A stretch of DNA of 36,421 nucleotides from Bacteroidales bacterium (GTDB lineage Bacteria; Bacteroidota; Bacteroidia; Bacteroidales; WCHB1-69). Shown in pieces: positions 16,546-26,134 of the stretch. The stretch lies in assembly GCA_031272025.1 (NCBI GenBank), contig JAISUP010000086.1, positions 1 to 36,421 of the forward strand, given 5' to 3'. Position 1 is the first letter of the stretch, and each line of letters begins with the position of its first letter. The translations under genes and the position numbers were made by a program. The notes below the pieces were generated by a model. It saw nothing but the letters and a program-made list of their open reading frames with translations. It ran no database searches and was not told where the DNA came from.

Positions 16546-17910
16546 CTACTTGCTATCCGTGATTTCATTTATCCAAGAAGTAATCAGGGCAAACAGGTTT
16601 TGCCAACGGTCGAGCGAACATGCCTCGCTGGTGTCCTCAGGGCTATGATATGCCCCGTGTCTGCCGCCGGCGGTATAGAGAAACAACGCGGGTACGTTTT
16701 GTTCGGCGAAAGGGGCGTGGTCGCTATTCCACGCGTTAGGACGTTGTTGAATGATGGGTACGGCTTGTTGTACTTGGTTTGTTTGTTGCAGTCGCTGAAT
16801 ATAGTCGCGGGTAATGCCGGAGGTACTATTCACGGCAACAAGACCTTCATCGCCCCCACAAAAGAGATCTAAATTGATCACGAGTTTAATGCTTGATAAG
16901 GGTATCGGCGAATTTTGCACGAAATACTTCGAACCTCGTAGTCCTGCCTCTTCTCCACTAAATAAGCAAAATATCATGCTATACGGACTTGGATGTTGTT
17001 GATAATACGCGGCTAACGCGAGTACGGTTGCTGTTCCGGAAGCGTTGTCGTGCGCGCCGGGGAAATACAATTTGCCCATACGTCCTAAATGGTCGTAATG
17101 TGCCGTGAAAACGAGAAAACTATCACGAAAACAAGTACCGCTCACGGTGGCTATCACGTTGTTAGTGTAGTGTGTTTGTAATTGATTTTCAAATATAATA
17201 TCTAAGTTACGAACTCCTTTCATTACTTTCGCGTTCACTTCGAGCATCGCGTAATCACGGGCAAAATCGGTATGACTCAACCCGAAAACAGACCATTGTC
17301 GCGTGCCGATAACTATGCCGAAGGGTGAGTGGGAAAGGGGAAACGTTGCCTGCCTTTTCCATTGTTGCATTTCAACTTGGGCTTGTTGTGCTTTGTTGGG
17401 GTGTTTTTTAAAAAAAGAAGATGTAAAATCAAGAAAAATAAAACTTTCGGGCAATATTTTCTCGTGTTTATTTATCCATTTTTCGCGGAGTTTGGGGGTA
17501 GTCCATATTTTACCGGACACGTGCAGAATTTTAGCCCCCTGTATGTTACATGATCGCGAGAAAGGGGCGATTCTAAAATCATGAAAAGGGTCGAGTACGT
17601 GCCCTCTCGCGACTACGTGCACGCTGTCGCTCATCGCGAATGCAGGAAAAGTATAGGGCTGTAAGTATTGTTCACCGAGAGGGCGAACATGGTATTTCTC
17701 GAAAAAACGCGCGATATAGTTGGCAGCAATACTGTCCCCTTTGTGTGATATAGAACGCCCGTGCATACAAGGAGCAGATAAGTCTTGAATAATCTGACGA
17801 ATCACGAGGCTGTCGCGCGCATGCGAATGCACGAAAATAACCATGAGCAATAACACGAGCAGGAGATTTTTTGACAATAAAAAAATAGAAATGGAACGGT
17901 ATTTTTTCAT
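16546..17910 (-). CDS. exported M28 family zinc peptidase
   Basis: A metallo-aminopeptidase-type protein of 454 residues exported by an N-terminal signal (about 1-31, LLLVLLLMVIFVHSHA). The M28 catalytic core spans about 245-450. Expected dinuclear zinc ligands are H271 (FTAHYDHLG), D288 (GAHDNASG), E321, D348 (INLDLF) and H422 (GAYHSPEDT), with E320 of SGEE as the base; all are intact. Such proteins in Bacteroidota clip N-terminal residues or act as glutaminyl cyclases; the GRHGAYHSPED end fits either. An N-terminal PA-like insertion lies at about 95-240. Its start is 13 bases after the U32 stop, so it is the third gene of a minus-strand operon. Confidence 0.88.
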   Translation of the reverse strand: MKKYRSISIFLLSKNLLLVLLLMVIFVHSHARDSLVIRQIIQDLSAPCMHGRSISHKGDSIAANYIARFFEKYHVRPLGEQYLQPYTFPAFAMSDSVHVVARGHVLDPFHDFRIAPFSRSCNIQGAKILHVSGKIWTTPKLREKWINKHEKILPESFIFLDFTSSFFKKHPNKAQQAQVEMQQWKRQATFPLSHSPFGIVIGTRQWSVFGLSHTDFARDYAMLEVNAKVMKGVRNLDIIFENQLQTHYTNNVIATVSGTCFRDSFLVFTAHYDHLGRMGKLYFPGAHDNASGTATVLALAAYYQQHPSPYSMIFCLFSGEEAGLRGSKYFVQNSPIPLSSIKLVINLDLFCGGDEGLVAVNSTSGITRDYIQRLQQTNQVQQAVPIIQQRPNAWNSDHAPFAEQNVPALFLYTAGGRHGAYHSPEDTSEACSLDRWQNLFALITSWINEITDSK

Positions 17911-17923
17911 CTTTTCATTATTT

Positions 17924-19777
17924 TTAGGGTTGTTTGTTTTCCACAGCCACGATATCCATTTCGCATTTTATACAGTTGAAAATGAGTTTATAGCGATGGT
18001 TGTGATCGTTGAGAAAAAGAGGTTCTTGAAATATAGGTAAAGGTACTCTTTTTTGTTTGGGGCACCACCCTAACTCGTGTTTCAGACAATAGCGGCACGA
18101 CATCACGACAGGATTTTTCGTGATTTGGTCTTCCAAGGCGGGTTCTACCTCCTTGACACCGTGCATAAGATAAAAGGCTTTCGCGTAGCGGTTGAACACG
18201 TTGGCACGAAAAGTAAGTTTGCCGTCAGAGGAGGGATAAGGATATGACATATCGGGACAGGGGGGCAGGAAGTCCATTTGTCCTTTTTTTCTGCCATTTT
18301 CCCGTGCATTAAGTAAAAGATTTATCATTAGTCGTTTCCACACACTCATGCGCGACAATGGGATAAACCATGACCGTGATAGTTGTATCTCTATATGCTC
18401 AATTTCAAAAGGAGTATTGCCGGTTTTGCTCATTTGCTGTCTAAGGTTTTCTTCCGCGCGACATACTTTTTGGGAAAACTCTTTTTCTATTTCAAAAACA
18501 TGAGATACCGTGTAATGGTCCTCATCGCGGCATGAGATTAAAATCCCCTCTTCCGTATCTTTGATAAACATAGAGACTTTAATTGTTCGGCAGGCACTGG
18601 TACCTGACAATAATTTGTCGAGAGTGTGGTCGTGATTACGATAGAGTAGGGTAGAAGGATCTACCGGTGGCATTTGCGCGGGAAATAAGCGATTGCCGAC
18701 TTGCCTATTTACACGAAAGCCACCTGTTTTTCCCGATTTTGTTACAAAAAGCAGACCATCTCCATTCGCGAAGAGGATATCTGTTTTGACAATTATACTG
18801 TTTTTTTCCACTTTTTCTACTACCCCCGCGTATTCTCCTAACGATTTTGGGGTAAGCAGGTTTGCCATATTCTCGGTACGGTGATGTAAAAAATAATTGT
18901 CATGGTCTCGTTGGAATGTCTTCGCGGGATCGGGTATGAAGGTATAACGACATTTTCCGGAAGAGGCAGGTACGAGTTCCCTATCTGTTTCTAAAATGGT
19001 ATCAAGGTGCTGCCGGTAAAAAGTTGTAATATTTTTAACGTAAGACATGCTTTTGAGCCGTCCTTCTATCTTAAAAGAGGTAATGCCTGCCAATATCATA
19101 TCTTTTATGGAATGAACACGTTGAATATCTTTAAGAGACAAAAGGTAGCGGTTTTTGAGTAGTATTTTTCCGGTGGCATCGGTCAAATCATAACCTTGTC
19201 GGCAACATTGAGCACAAACCCCACGGTTCGCGCTACGCCCGTGGCTATATAAACTCATGTAGCATTGCCCGCTATAACTCACGCAGGCTGCCCCGTGAAC
19301 AAATGCTTCCAACTCAATATCCGTGTTTTGGCTGATATTTGCAATATCGGGCAACGACAATTCTCTTGCTAAAATTGCTCGTTGAAATCCAACTTTTTGT
19401 AGAAAAAGGATATGAGCAAGATGCAGGTTGTGCATTTGAGTGCTGGCATGTAAAGGAATGGAAGGCAACTCGTGCATGAGCAGTCCCATGTCTTGAATAA
19501 TAAGTGCATCAATTCCAGTGAGGTATAACTTGTGCGCGAGGGTAACGGCTTCTTCTATCTCTTTGTCGGTAAGGATGGTATTAAGTGTAACATAGACTTT
19601 CGCGTGATATTGATGAGCAAAACGACAGAGTTCTTCCATGTCGTTAAGGTTATTTGTGGCAGCAGCACGTGCTCCAAATTTTATTGCCCCAATGTAGACT
19701 GCATCTGCCCCGTGTTTCACGGCTTCTATGCCGTGACGGGTGTCGCGGGCGGGTGCGAGCAACTCTATTTTTTTCAC
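17924..19777 (-). CDS. U32 family protein (RlhA/YhbU-type), GTG start
   Basis: A 617-residue U32 'collagenase-like' protein. Family members now known in E. coli are iron-sulfur enzymes involved in rRNA/tRNA hydroxylation (RlhA, TrhP), and that is the likelier role than proteolysis. The U32 signature lies at about residues 157-193: EAFVHGAACVSYSGQCYMS, then GRSANRGVCAQCCR, with conserved cysteines for a cluster. A C-terminal cysteine set (CRYCLKHELGWCPK and FNCIKCEM) is also typical. I chose GTG 19777 because it gives VKKIELLAPARDTRHGIEAV, the normal family N-terminus, 11 bases after the mutarotase stop. ATG starts at 19828 or 19888 would overlap that gene by 40-100 bases and add an unrelated peptide. 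Confidence 0.88.
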   Translation of the reverse strand: MKKIELLAPARDTRHGIEAVKHGADAVYIGAIKFGARAAATNNLNDMEELCRFAHQYHAKVYVTLNTILTDKEIEEAVTLAHKLYLTGIDALIIQDMGLLMHELPSIPLHASTQMHNLHLAHILFLQKVGFQRAILARELSLPDIANISQNTDIELEAFVHGAACVSYSGQCYMSLYSHGRSANRGVCAQCCRQGYDLTDATGKILLKNRYLLSLKDIQRVHSIKDMILAGITSFKIEGRLKSMSYVKNITTFYRQHLDTILETDRELVPASSGKCRYTFIPDPAKTFQRDHDNYFLHHRTENMANLLTPKSLGEYAGVVEKVEKNSIIVKTDILFANGDGLLFVTKSGKTGGFRVNRQVGNRLFPAQMPPVDPSTLLYRNHDHTLDKLLSGTSACRTIKVSMFIKDTEEGILISCRDEDHYTVSHVFEIEKEFSQKVCRAEENLRQQMSKTGNTPFEIEHIEIQLSRSWFIPLSRMSVWKRLMINLLLNARENGRKKGQMDFLPPCPDMSYPYPSSDGKLTFRANVFNRYAKAFYLMHGVKEVEPALEDQITKNPVVMSCRYCLKHELGWCPKQKRVPLPIFQEPLFLNDHNHRYKLIFNCIKCEMDIVAVENKQP

Positions 19778-19788
19778 TAACAGGCGTT

Positions 19789-20187
19789 TTATTCGTACAA
19801 GTAAAAAATCCGTTCCATCAGTTTCCATTTTTCTGACGAGGCAGCCCCGGCACGAGCCTCTTGAAATATAGACATATAATCTTCCCATTCTTGTTGCCTT
19901 GGTAAGGTGGCAAGTATAGAAAATGCTGTATCCCAGTCAAAATCAAGGGCGGTTTCCACTATCATGCATAGAGTAGTCCCCGACAAGTAAAGTTCCATTT
20001 CTAAAATTCCTACCTCTTTGATACCTCGTGCGATTTCAGGCCAATGATGAAATCTATCGTGGCGTTTAATGTATTCTTGTACTAATTCGGGGTCATCTTT
20101 TAAAGATAATGTTTGGCAATACCGCTTTACCGGTACAGGATATTTTTTACACGGGTACCCGCTTTTAGATGTATGATTTTCTGACAT
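19789..20187 (-). CDS. L-rhamnose/L-fucose mutarotase family protein (RhaM, DUF718)
   Basis: A 132-residue cytosolic protein of the YiiL/RhaM family, which interconverts alpha and beta anomers of L-rhamnose or L-fucose. Motifs seen are RYCQTLSLKDDPELVQEYIK, RHD with the candidate catalytic H43, the HHWPEI step, GILEMELYLSGTTLCMIVET, PRQQEWEDYMSIFQ and the closing SSEKWKLMERIFYL. A 20-residue N-terminal extension (SENHTSKSGYPCKKY) precedes the usual start. It heads a minus-strand operon with the U32 and M28 genes, not with rhamnose catabolic genes, so the sugar it serves must come from elsewhere; the GH106-like enzyme at 13787 is a nearby candidate source. Confidence 0.85.
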   Translation of the reverse strand: MSENHTSKSGYPCKKYPVPVKRYCQTLSLKDDPELVQEYIKRHDRFHHWPEIARGIKEVGILEMELYLSGTTLCMIVETALDFDWDTAFSILATLPRQQEWEDYMSIFQEARAGAASSEKWKLMERIFYLYE

Positions 20188-20208
20188 AATTTTAATTTTA
20201 ATTGTTCG

Positions 20209-20216
20209 CGAAGGTA
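20209..20216 (-). promoter_or_regulatory. Candidate -7 element TACCTTCG for the mutarotase operon
   Basis: On the minus strand TACCTTCG followed by CG lies 21 bases before the mutarotase ATG and downstream of the DUF1080 stop (20244). It has one change from TAnnTTTG. No convincing -33 element. Confidence 0.45.
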
Positions 20217-20243
20217 CGAAATTTTATTTTATTATCTTTTTGT

Positions 20244-23200
20244 CTATTTCAATACTTTGATACGTATATTTCTGAATTTCAGTTCAGAACCATGTCCCAA
20301 AAATCCAATGTGTCCCTTTTTGTTAAAAAGTCCCGGGTGATTTTGATGGTCTAAGGTTCCTTTTTTCGTGGCGGTTTTAATATCCCCGTCTAAAATCACT
20401 TGCCCGTTAAGGGTTACCTTAATGTGATTTCCTTTGGCATAAATTTCTTCGGTATTCCACTCTCCCACGGGGTTCATTGCCCCATGTTGGGCTGCTATAA
20501 CGCCATATATAGATCCATGATGTTGATAGGGCATGAGGTCTTTATAAACGGGGTGTTCGCAATCAAGAATTTGAATTTCCATGGCATTATAAGCATTGTC
20601 GCCTTCCATAGGAGCCCTGATGCCTACCCCGTTATTCGCGGCGGCGGTTAGTTGGAACTCGAAACGGAAAATAAAATCAGCATATTCGTTTCTCGTGTAT
20701 AAATTGCCCCCCCAACTGCTCGTGGGACGCACGCTAATACAGCCATCTTCTAATTGATAATCAACCATATTTCCCGTCCATTCGTGCATGTTAGTCCCAT
20801 CAAACAAAATCTTATACCCTTCTTTTTTCTCTTGAGTCGACAAAGTATAGGGTTCAAAACGTTGCAATTCTTTAATATAGATATCACGATAGTACACGGG
20901 ACTTCCATGAGCCTGCAATTCAATTTGTTCTATGACAGGAATAGGTATTTTTCTATCCCAATAATTTTCGAGAATCACGTTATCCACGACTAGTATCCCG
21001 TTCAATTTTACGGTTACCCTATCTCCTATCATTTTGATATACATAGAGTTCCAATCTCCAAGTTTGTTATCTGCCACACAAATAGGTTTGCTTGGATGTT
21101 GTTGATTATTATATAGTCCCCCGGAACCAACTTGCGCGCCCACGTTACGTCTTGATGTATCCCATATTTGCACTTGTGGGGTTCCGCGCAAATAAATACC
21201 GGCATCGGCATCGTGACCGGAAGGATCTAATTTCCAATCTATAAACATTTCAAAATCCCCATATTTTTTTTCAGTGCAAAGGTTATTAAACCCGCTTCCC
21301 GTGAAGGAGAGTAGCCCGTTAACGACTTTCCAGTCTTTTTCCATTTGTTCATCGGCTTTAAGTTGTGCTCTCGACAGTTCATCAGGTTTCATGGTTGCCC
21401 GCACAAGTGGATTTTCTACCAATCCTTTCCAACCCGTGAGGTCTTTTCCATTAAAAATAGAGACAAATCCTTCTTCCACAGGCATTTCTGTGAGATGTTT
21501 TTTTATGGCTTCCTGTTGATAAGTAGCGTCAGGGTTGTTGAGAACTGTTGCCGCTTTCTCCAATAGTGCGCGTACCTTATTTCCCGTGTACTCTTTGTTG
21601 TTTATGGCAATATTCATCACAGCCCATGCCGCGGTTTGTTGTACGGCTACCCTGTCAAGATAGTTTCCTGCAAGCATCATGCCTGTAAAAGAACCGGTAT
21701 TTCCTATTTCGCGTAAAATATGCTCTATTTGAATGTCGGTTTTGGCTAAATTGAGTGCATTTTGCAGCATGAGTCTACGATTTTCCCCGGTCAATTTTGG
21801 AGAAGATGCCAATTCCGTGTAACGCGACAAGGCTCGATCAAAATATTCCGACAGAGATGAGTTTTGGCAAATAGACAATAACTTATCTGCAACTTCTTGT
21901 CCGTTCCATTGCAATAGGGCATTGAATGCTGATGTTTTTTGCCATCCGCTACTTTTGTCAAAACAAAGGATCAGGTAGTCTAATGCTTTGAGCGAACCCG
22001 TTGCTGCTAATACATTATAATATAGCGGTTGTTGTTCCCCTTTCGATTTATTCACTTGTGTCGCGAGTGTAGAAAAACGGGTTTCTGGAGATTGTCTTTC
22101 GAGCGCGGACACGATAGCGGCTTGTAATGGCTCTATGGTTTCGGCACTGCTACGGGTAAGCAAATCATACAAAACCGGCAGATCTTTTTCGGTAACAACA
22201 TCTTTAAGTACCGAATATGCCGTAGCACGGGTATCGGGGGCTTTGGCATCCAACTCACCAAAGACTACTGACGCGTAACGGTCGGCTTTTCGAGCGGCAA
22301 GCAGTTCTAAAATAGCCACTTTCCCCGCACTTTTTGCAGATGACATACACGCGATAATAGAAGGCGCGATATTGCCCCTGATATGCTGCAACGAAGATTG
22401 CCCTAATTTGATGTTTTCTATATTTTTACTGCATAACAATTTGGCTAATATATCAGTGCTTTCTTTATCGCCCAGTTGAATCAAAAGGTTCGCGGAAGCA
22501 TTTCTTACTCCCGTATCCTTTTCCGAGAGTAATTTTTTCGCAGCATCACGTGCCGCCTCCTTATCTAACTCTTCGGACATTTTAATATGATAAATTTTTG
22601 ACATACCCTGAAGGATATCTATTTTTATCTCGTCATTGCCTTTATTTAATTCTTTTAACAAAATTTCGAGTAAATGATTCGTACTTTCTATTTCATTTCC
22701 GGAAGAGTTGTTGGTCGCGATTTCGGTAGCAAAAAGAATTGCCGCGTTTCGGTAATCGCGAGAAGGACTTTTTAAAGCCATTTTTAGCAGGTTGTCTCGC
22801 TTTTCGGGACAAGCATGCATCGTGATTTGTAATGCCGCGATTTGCACGTGCCCTTGTCCTGCTTTTTCGGCGTTGGCACGTAACTTTTCGGCTGCCATGC
22901 ACGCTTGTAGGGTATTCCCTTTGTCTAAAATTCTATTAATAAGTAAAATATAAGAATCTGTTGCCCCGGAAGGGTCGTTAGAAAAACCAACTTTTTCCGA
23001 TGCCGAAGACAAGGCTGATAGCGAATTTTCTGTTCCCACGAGCCCCAACGTATGCAATAAAGCGGCACGAGTGGATATTTCGCTTCGCGGGAGCAATTGC
23101 AATAAATAAGGTTCCGCGTTAGCATAGCCCAACGCACCTATGGCATGGGCATATTTTGCTTGCAAAACCGGGGTAGGGGTTTCTTGTAAGGCTTGCAGTA

Positions 23201-23702
23201 AAACCTGTCCGGCGGCAGGAGTTCCGGTAGCGATCAATGCCTCTATCGCGGGGTCGCTTAGAATAGGATCGGTAAGATAAGTAGCCATCTTATCCACGAT
23301 TTCATCTTTTCCAATAAGACTTAGTTCTCTAATAAGAAATGACTTAACTTCATTATTTTGCACAGATTCCAATCCTTTTAAAAAGGCTTTTACCACGATA
23401 AGTCTTTCTAATTCATTTCCTTTTACAGACGCGAACGCGCAAAGACCGCTCAGGGCATATTCTATTTTGGGACGACTCTCTTTGTCAGAAGGATTCAACA
23501 TGTTCACGAGTTGTAAGATCCCTTCTTCTCCGGTCGAGAGCAATGTCTTCATCCGCGTTTGTTGCTGTTGCTCATCGGGGGATGGCATAAGGGCTAACAT
23601 GTCCGCGAGAATCGTGGATACGGTTCTGTGGACGGGTTCTTGTGCAAAAACAGTCCCTACCATAAAACAAAACATGAAAATAATTCCCTGTATTTTTTTC
23701 AT
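20244..23702 (-). CDS. exported HEAT-repeat protein with two DUF1080 (3-keto-disaccharide hydrolase) domains
   Basis: A large exported protein (1152 residues; signal about 1-20, GIIFMFCFMVGTVFAQ). Residues about 25-740 form a helical HEAT-like array with repeated units such as LLQALQETPTPVLQAKYAHA, LLSEKDTGVRNASANLLIQL and LLAARKADRYASVVFGEL. Two DUF1080 domains follow: 746-945 (FVSIFNGKDLTGW, DADAGIYLRG, NNQQHPSKP) and 963-1152 (YKILFDGTNMHEW, NNGVGIRAPMEGDNAYNAME, GFLGHGSELKFRNIRI). DUF1080 (PF06439) is a concanavalin-like fold described as 3-keto-disaccharide hydrolase acting on 3-keto-glycosides. The first copy contains the expected HDADAG segment; the second has GVGIRAP in its place. The long array probably positions partner proteins or glycans in the periplasm. 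It has its own promoter and is divergent from groES. Confidence 0.86.
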   Translation of the reverse strand: MKKIQGIIFMFCFMVGTVFAQEPVHRTVSTILADMLALMPSPDEQQQQTRMKTLLSTGEEGILQLVNMLNPSDKESRPKIEYALSGLCAFASVKGNELERLIVVKAFLKGLESVQNNEVKSFLIRELSLIGKDEIVDKMATYLTDPILSDPAIEALIATGTPAAGQVLLQALQETPTPVLQAKYAHAIGALGYANAEPYLLQLLPRSEISTRAALLHTLGLVGTENSLSALSSASEKVGFSNDPSGATDSYILLINRILDKGNTLQACMAAEKLRANAEKAGQGHVQIAALQITMHACPEKRDNLLKMALKSPSRDYRNAAILFATEIATNNSSGNEIESTNHLLEILLKELNKGNDEIKIDILQGMSKIYHIKMSEELDKEAARDAAKKLLSEKDTGVRNASANLLIQLGDKESTDILAKLLCSKNIENIKLGQSSLQHIRGNIAPSIIACMSSAKSAGKVAILELLAARKADRYASVVFGELDAKAPDTRATAYSVLKDVVTEKDLPVLYDLLTRSSAETIEPLQAAIVSALERQSPETRFSTLATQVNKSKGEQQPLYYNVLAATGSLKALDYLILCFDKSSGWQKTSAFNALLQWNGQEVADKLLSICQNSSLSEYFDRALSRYTELASSPKLTGENRRLMLQNALNLAKTDIQIEHILREIGNTGSFTGMMLAGNYLDRVAVQQTAAWAVMNIAINNKEYTGNKVRALLEKAATVLNNPDATYQQEAIKKHLTEMPVEEGFVSIFNGKDLTGWKGLVENPLVRATMKPDELSRAQLKADEQMEKDWKVVNGLLSFTGSGFNNLCTEKKYGDFEMFIDWKLDPSGHDADAGIYLRGTPQVQIWDTSRRNVGAQVGSGGLYNNQQHPSKPICVADNKLGDWNSMYIKMIGDRVTVKLNGILVVDNVILENYWDRKIPIPVIEQIELQAHGSPVYYRDIYIKELQRFEPYTLSTQEKKEGYKILFDGTNMHEWTGNMVDYQLEDGCISVRPTSSWGGNLYTRNEYADFIFRFEFQLTAAANNGVGIRAPMEGDNAYNAMEIQILDCEHPVYKDLMPYQHHGSIYGVIAAQHGAMNPVGEWNTEEIYAKGNHIKVTLNGQVILDGDIKTATKKGTLDHQNHPGLFNKKGHIGFLGHGSELKFRNIRIKVLK

Positions 23703-23757
23703 AATGATAAATGTATTATAGAATTTATGCTATTTTTTTATAAAAAATTAAAGGTTG

Positions 23758-23765
23758 CAAATGTA
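23758..23765 (-). promoter_or_regulatory. Bacteroidota -7 element TACATTTG for the HEAT/DUF1080 gene
   Basis: On the minus strand TACATTTG followed by CAACC lies 55 bases before the ATG at 23702, a full match to TAnnTTTG. The nearest TTTG upstream is 28 bases away, too far for a standard -33 element. Confidence 0.6.
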
Positions 23766-23844
23766 CGAAAAAAATTTTTTTTATTCATTTGAACAAAATC
23801 ATTTCTTATTTGTTATAAGGGTTGAGAAAATGCAAAAAAGGTTG

Positions 23845-23852
23845 TACCTTTG
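23845..23852 (+). promoter_or_regulatory. Bacteroidota promoter (TTG-N20-TACCTTTG) for groESL
   Basis: TACCTTTG followed by CAACCCG lies 71 bases before the groES ATG; TTG at 23822-23824 is 20 bases upstream. This is the housekeeping sigma consensus. I found no CIRCE inverted repeat (TTAGCACTC-N9-GAGTGCTAA) in the 221-base gap, so HrcA control of this copy is not supported. Confidence 0.72.
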
Positions 23853-23923
23853 CAACCCGAAAAATGCAGCAGGAATAAATTTTATCGTATAATATAAATG
23901 TCTAATTTAAAAGTAATTAAAAA

Positions 23924-24199
23924 ATGAATGTAAACATCAAGCCATTAGCAGACAGGGTAATTGTTCAACCTGCGGAAGCCGAACAAAAAACGGTAGGTGG
24001 TATCATTATTCCCGATACCGCTAAAGAAAAGCCACAAAAGGGGACCATCGTTGCTGTTGGACCCGGTAAGAAAGATGAGCCTATGACAGTGAAAGTAGGC
24101 GATACTGTTCTTTACGGGAAATATTCCGGCACGGAAATAAACCTTGACGGGCAAACTTTATTAATCATGAAAGAAAGCGACATTTACGCCACGATTTAA
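23924..24199 (+). CDS. groES: co-chaperonin GroES
   Basis: The 91-residue lid of the GroEL folding chamber. Family motifs are [20 protein letters not shown], the mobile loop [16 protein letters not shown] at about 26-41, [15 protein letters not shown] and the closing [11 protein letters not shown]. Length is slightly under the usual 94-97. groEL follows after 71 bases, the normal two-gene arrangement. Confidence 0.98.
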   Translation: MNVNIKPLADRVIVQPAEAEQKTVGGIIIPDTAKEKPQKGTIVAVGPGKKDEPMTVKVGDTVLYGKYSGTEINLDGQTLLIMKESDIYATI

Positions 24200-24267
24200 G
24201 CGATAATGTGCGCGAAAAACAAAAAGTAAGTAAAATCAATTATTCGTTTAACAAAAAAAAGAAATAA

Positions 24268-25908
<1,641 letters not shown>

Positions 25909-25946
25909 AAAATGATTTTTTAACTTAGCATATAAGTTGAAAATCA

Positions 25947-25996
25947 AAGATACGAAAGCGGGAGAAACCCATCGGTTTCTCCCGCTTTCGTATCTT
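25947..25996 (+). terminator. Perfect 23-bp hairpin after groEL
   Basis: Arms 25947-25969 and 25974-25996 are perfectly complementary over 23 bases around a four-base CATC loop; the core is GGGAGAAACC/GGTTTCTCCC. It begins 38 bases after the groEL stop and is the only strong terminator candidate before the next plus-strand gene. There is no T-run directly behind it on the plus strand, so it may instead act as an RNA-stabilising or RNase III-processed structure. Confidence 0.75.
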
Positions 25997-26071
25997 GCAT
26001 TCGACAAAATTATTTAACAAAAAAATCAAAATAAATCCTTGTTTTTTTAAAACTAATATCCATTTTTTTCG

Positions 26072-26079
26072 TATCTTTG
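26072..26079 (+). promoter_or_regulatory. Bacteroidota -7 element TATCTTTG for the SNF2 helicase gene
   Basis: TATCTTTG, preceded by TTTTTTTCG, lies 55 bases before the ATG at 26135. It is a full consensus match. A -33 TTG at the proper distance is not obvious. Confidence 0.6.
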
Positions 26080-26134
26080 TATCGTGTATTAAGATATCGG
26101 GATACAAATAAAAAATTAAAATGTTATTTTATTC

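Noticed and set aside
19778-19888. Upstream ATG starts for the U32 protein (19888 and 19828)
   Set aside because: They lie inside the mutarotase coding region and add a peptide unlike the family N-terminus; GTG 19777 fits both spacing and homology.
23703-23923. CIRCE operator for HrcA before groESL
   Set aside because: No TTAGCACTC/GAGTGCTAA inverted repeat is present in the gap.
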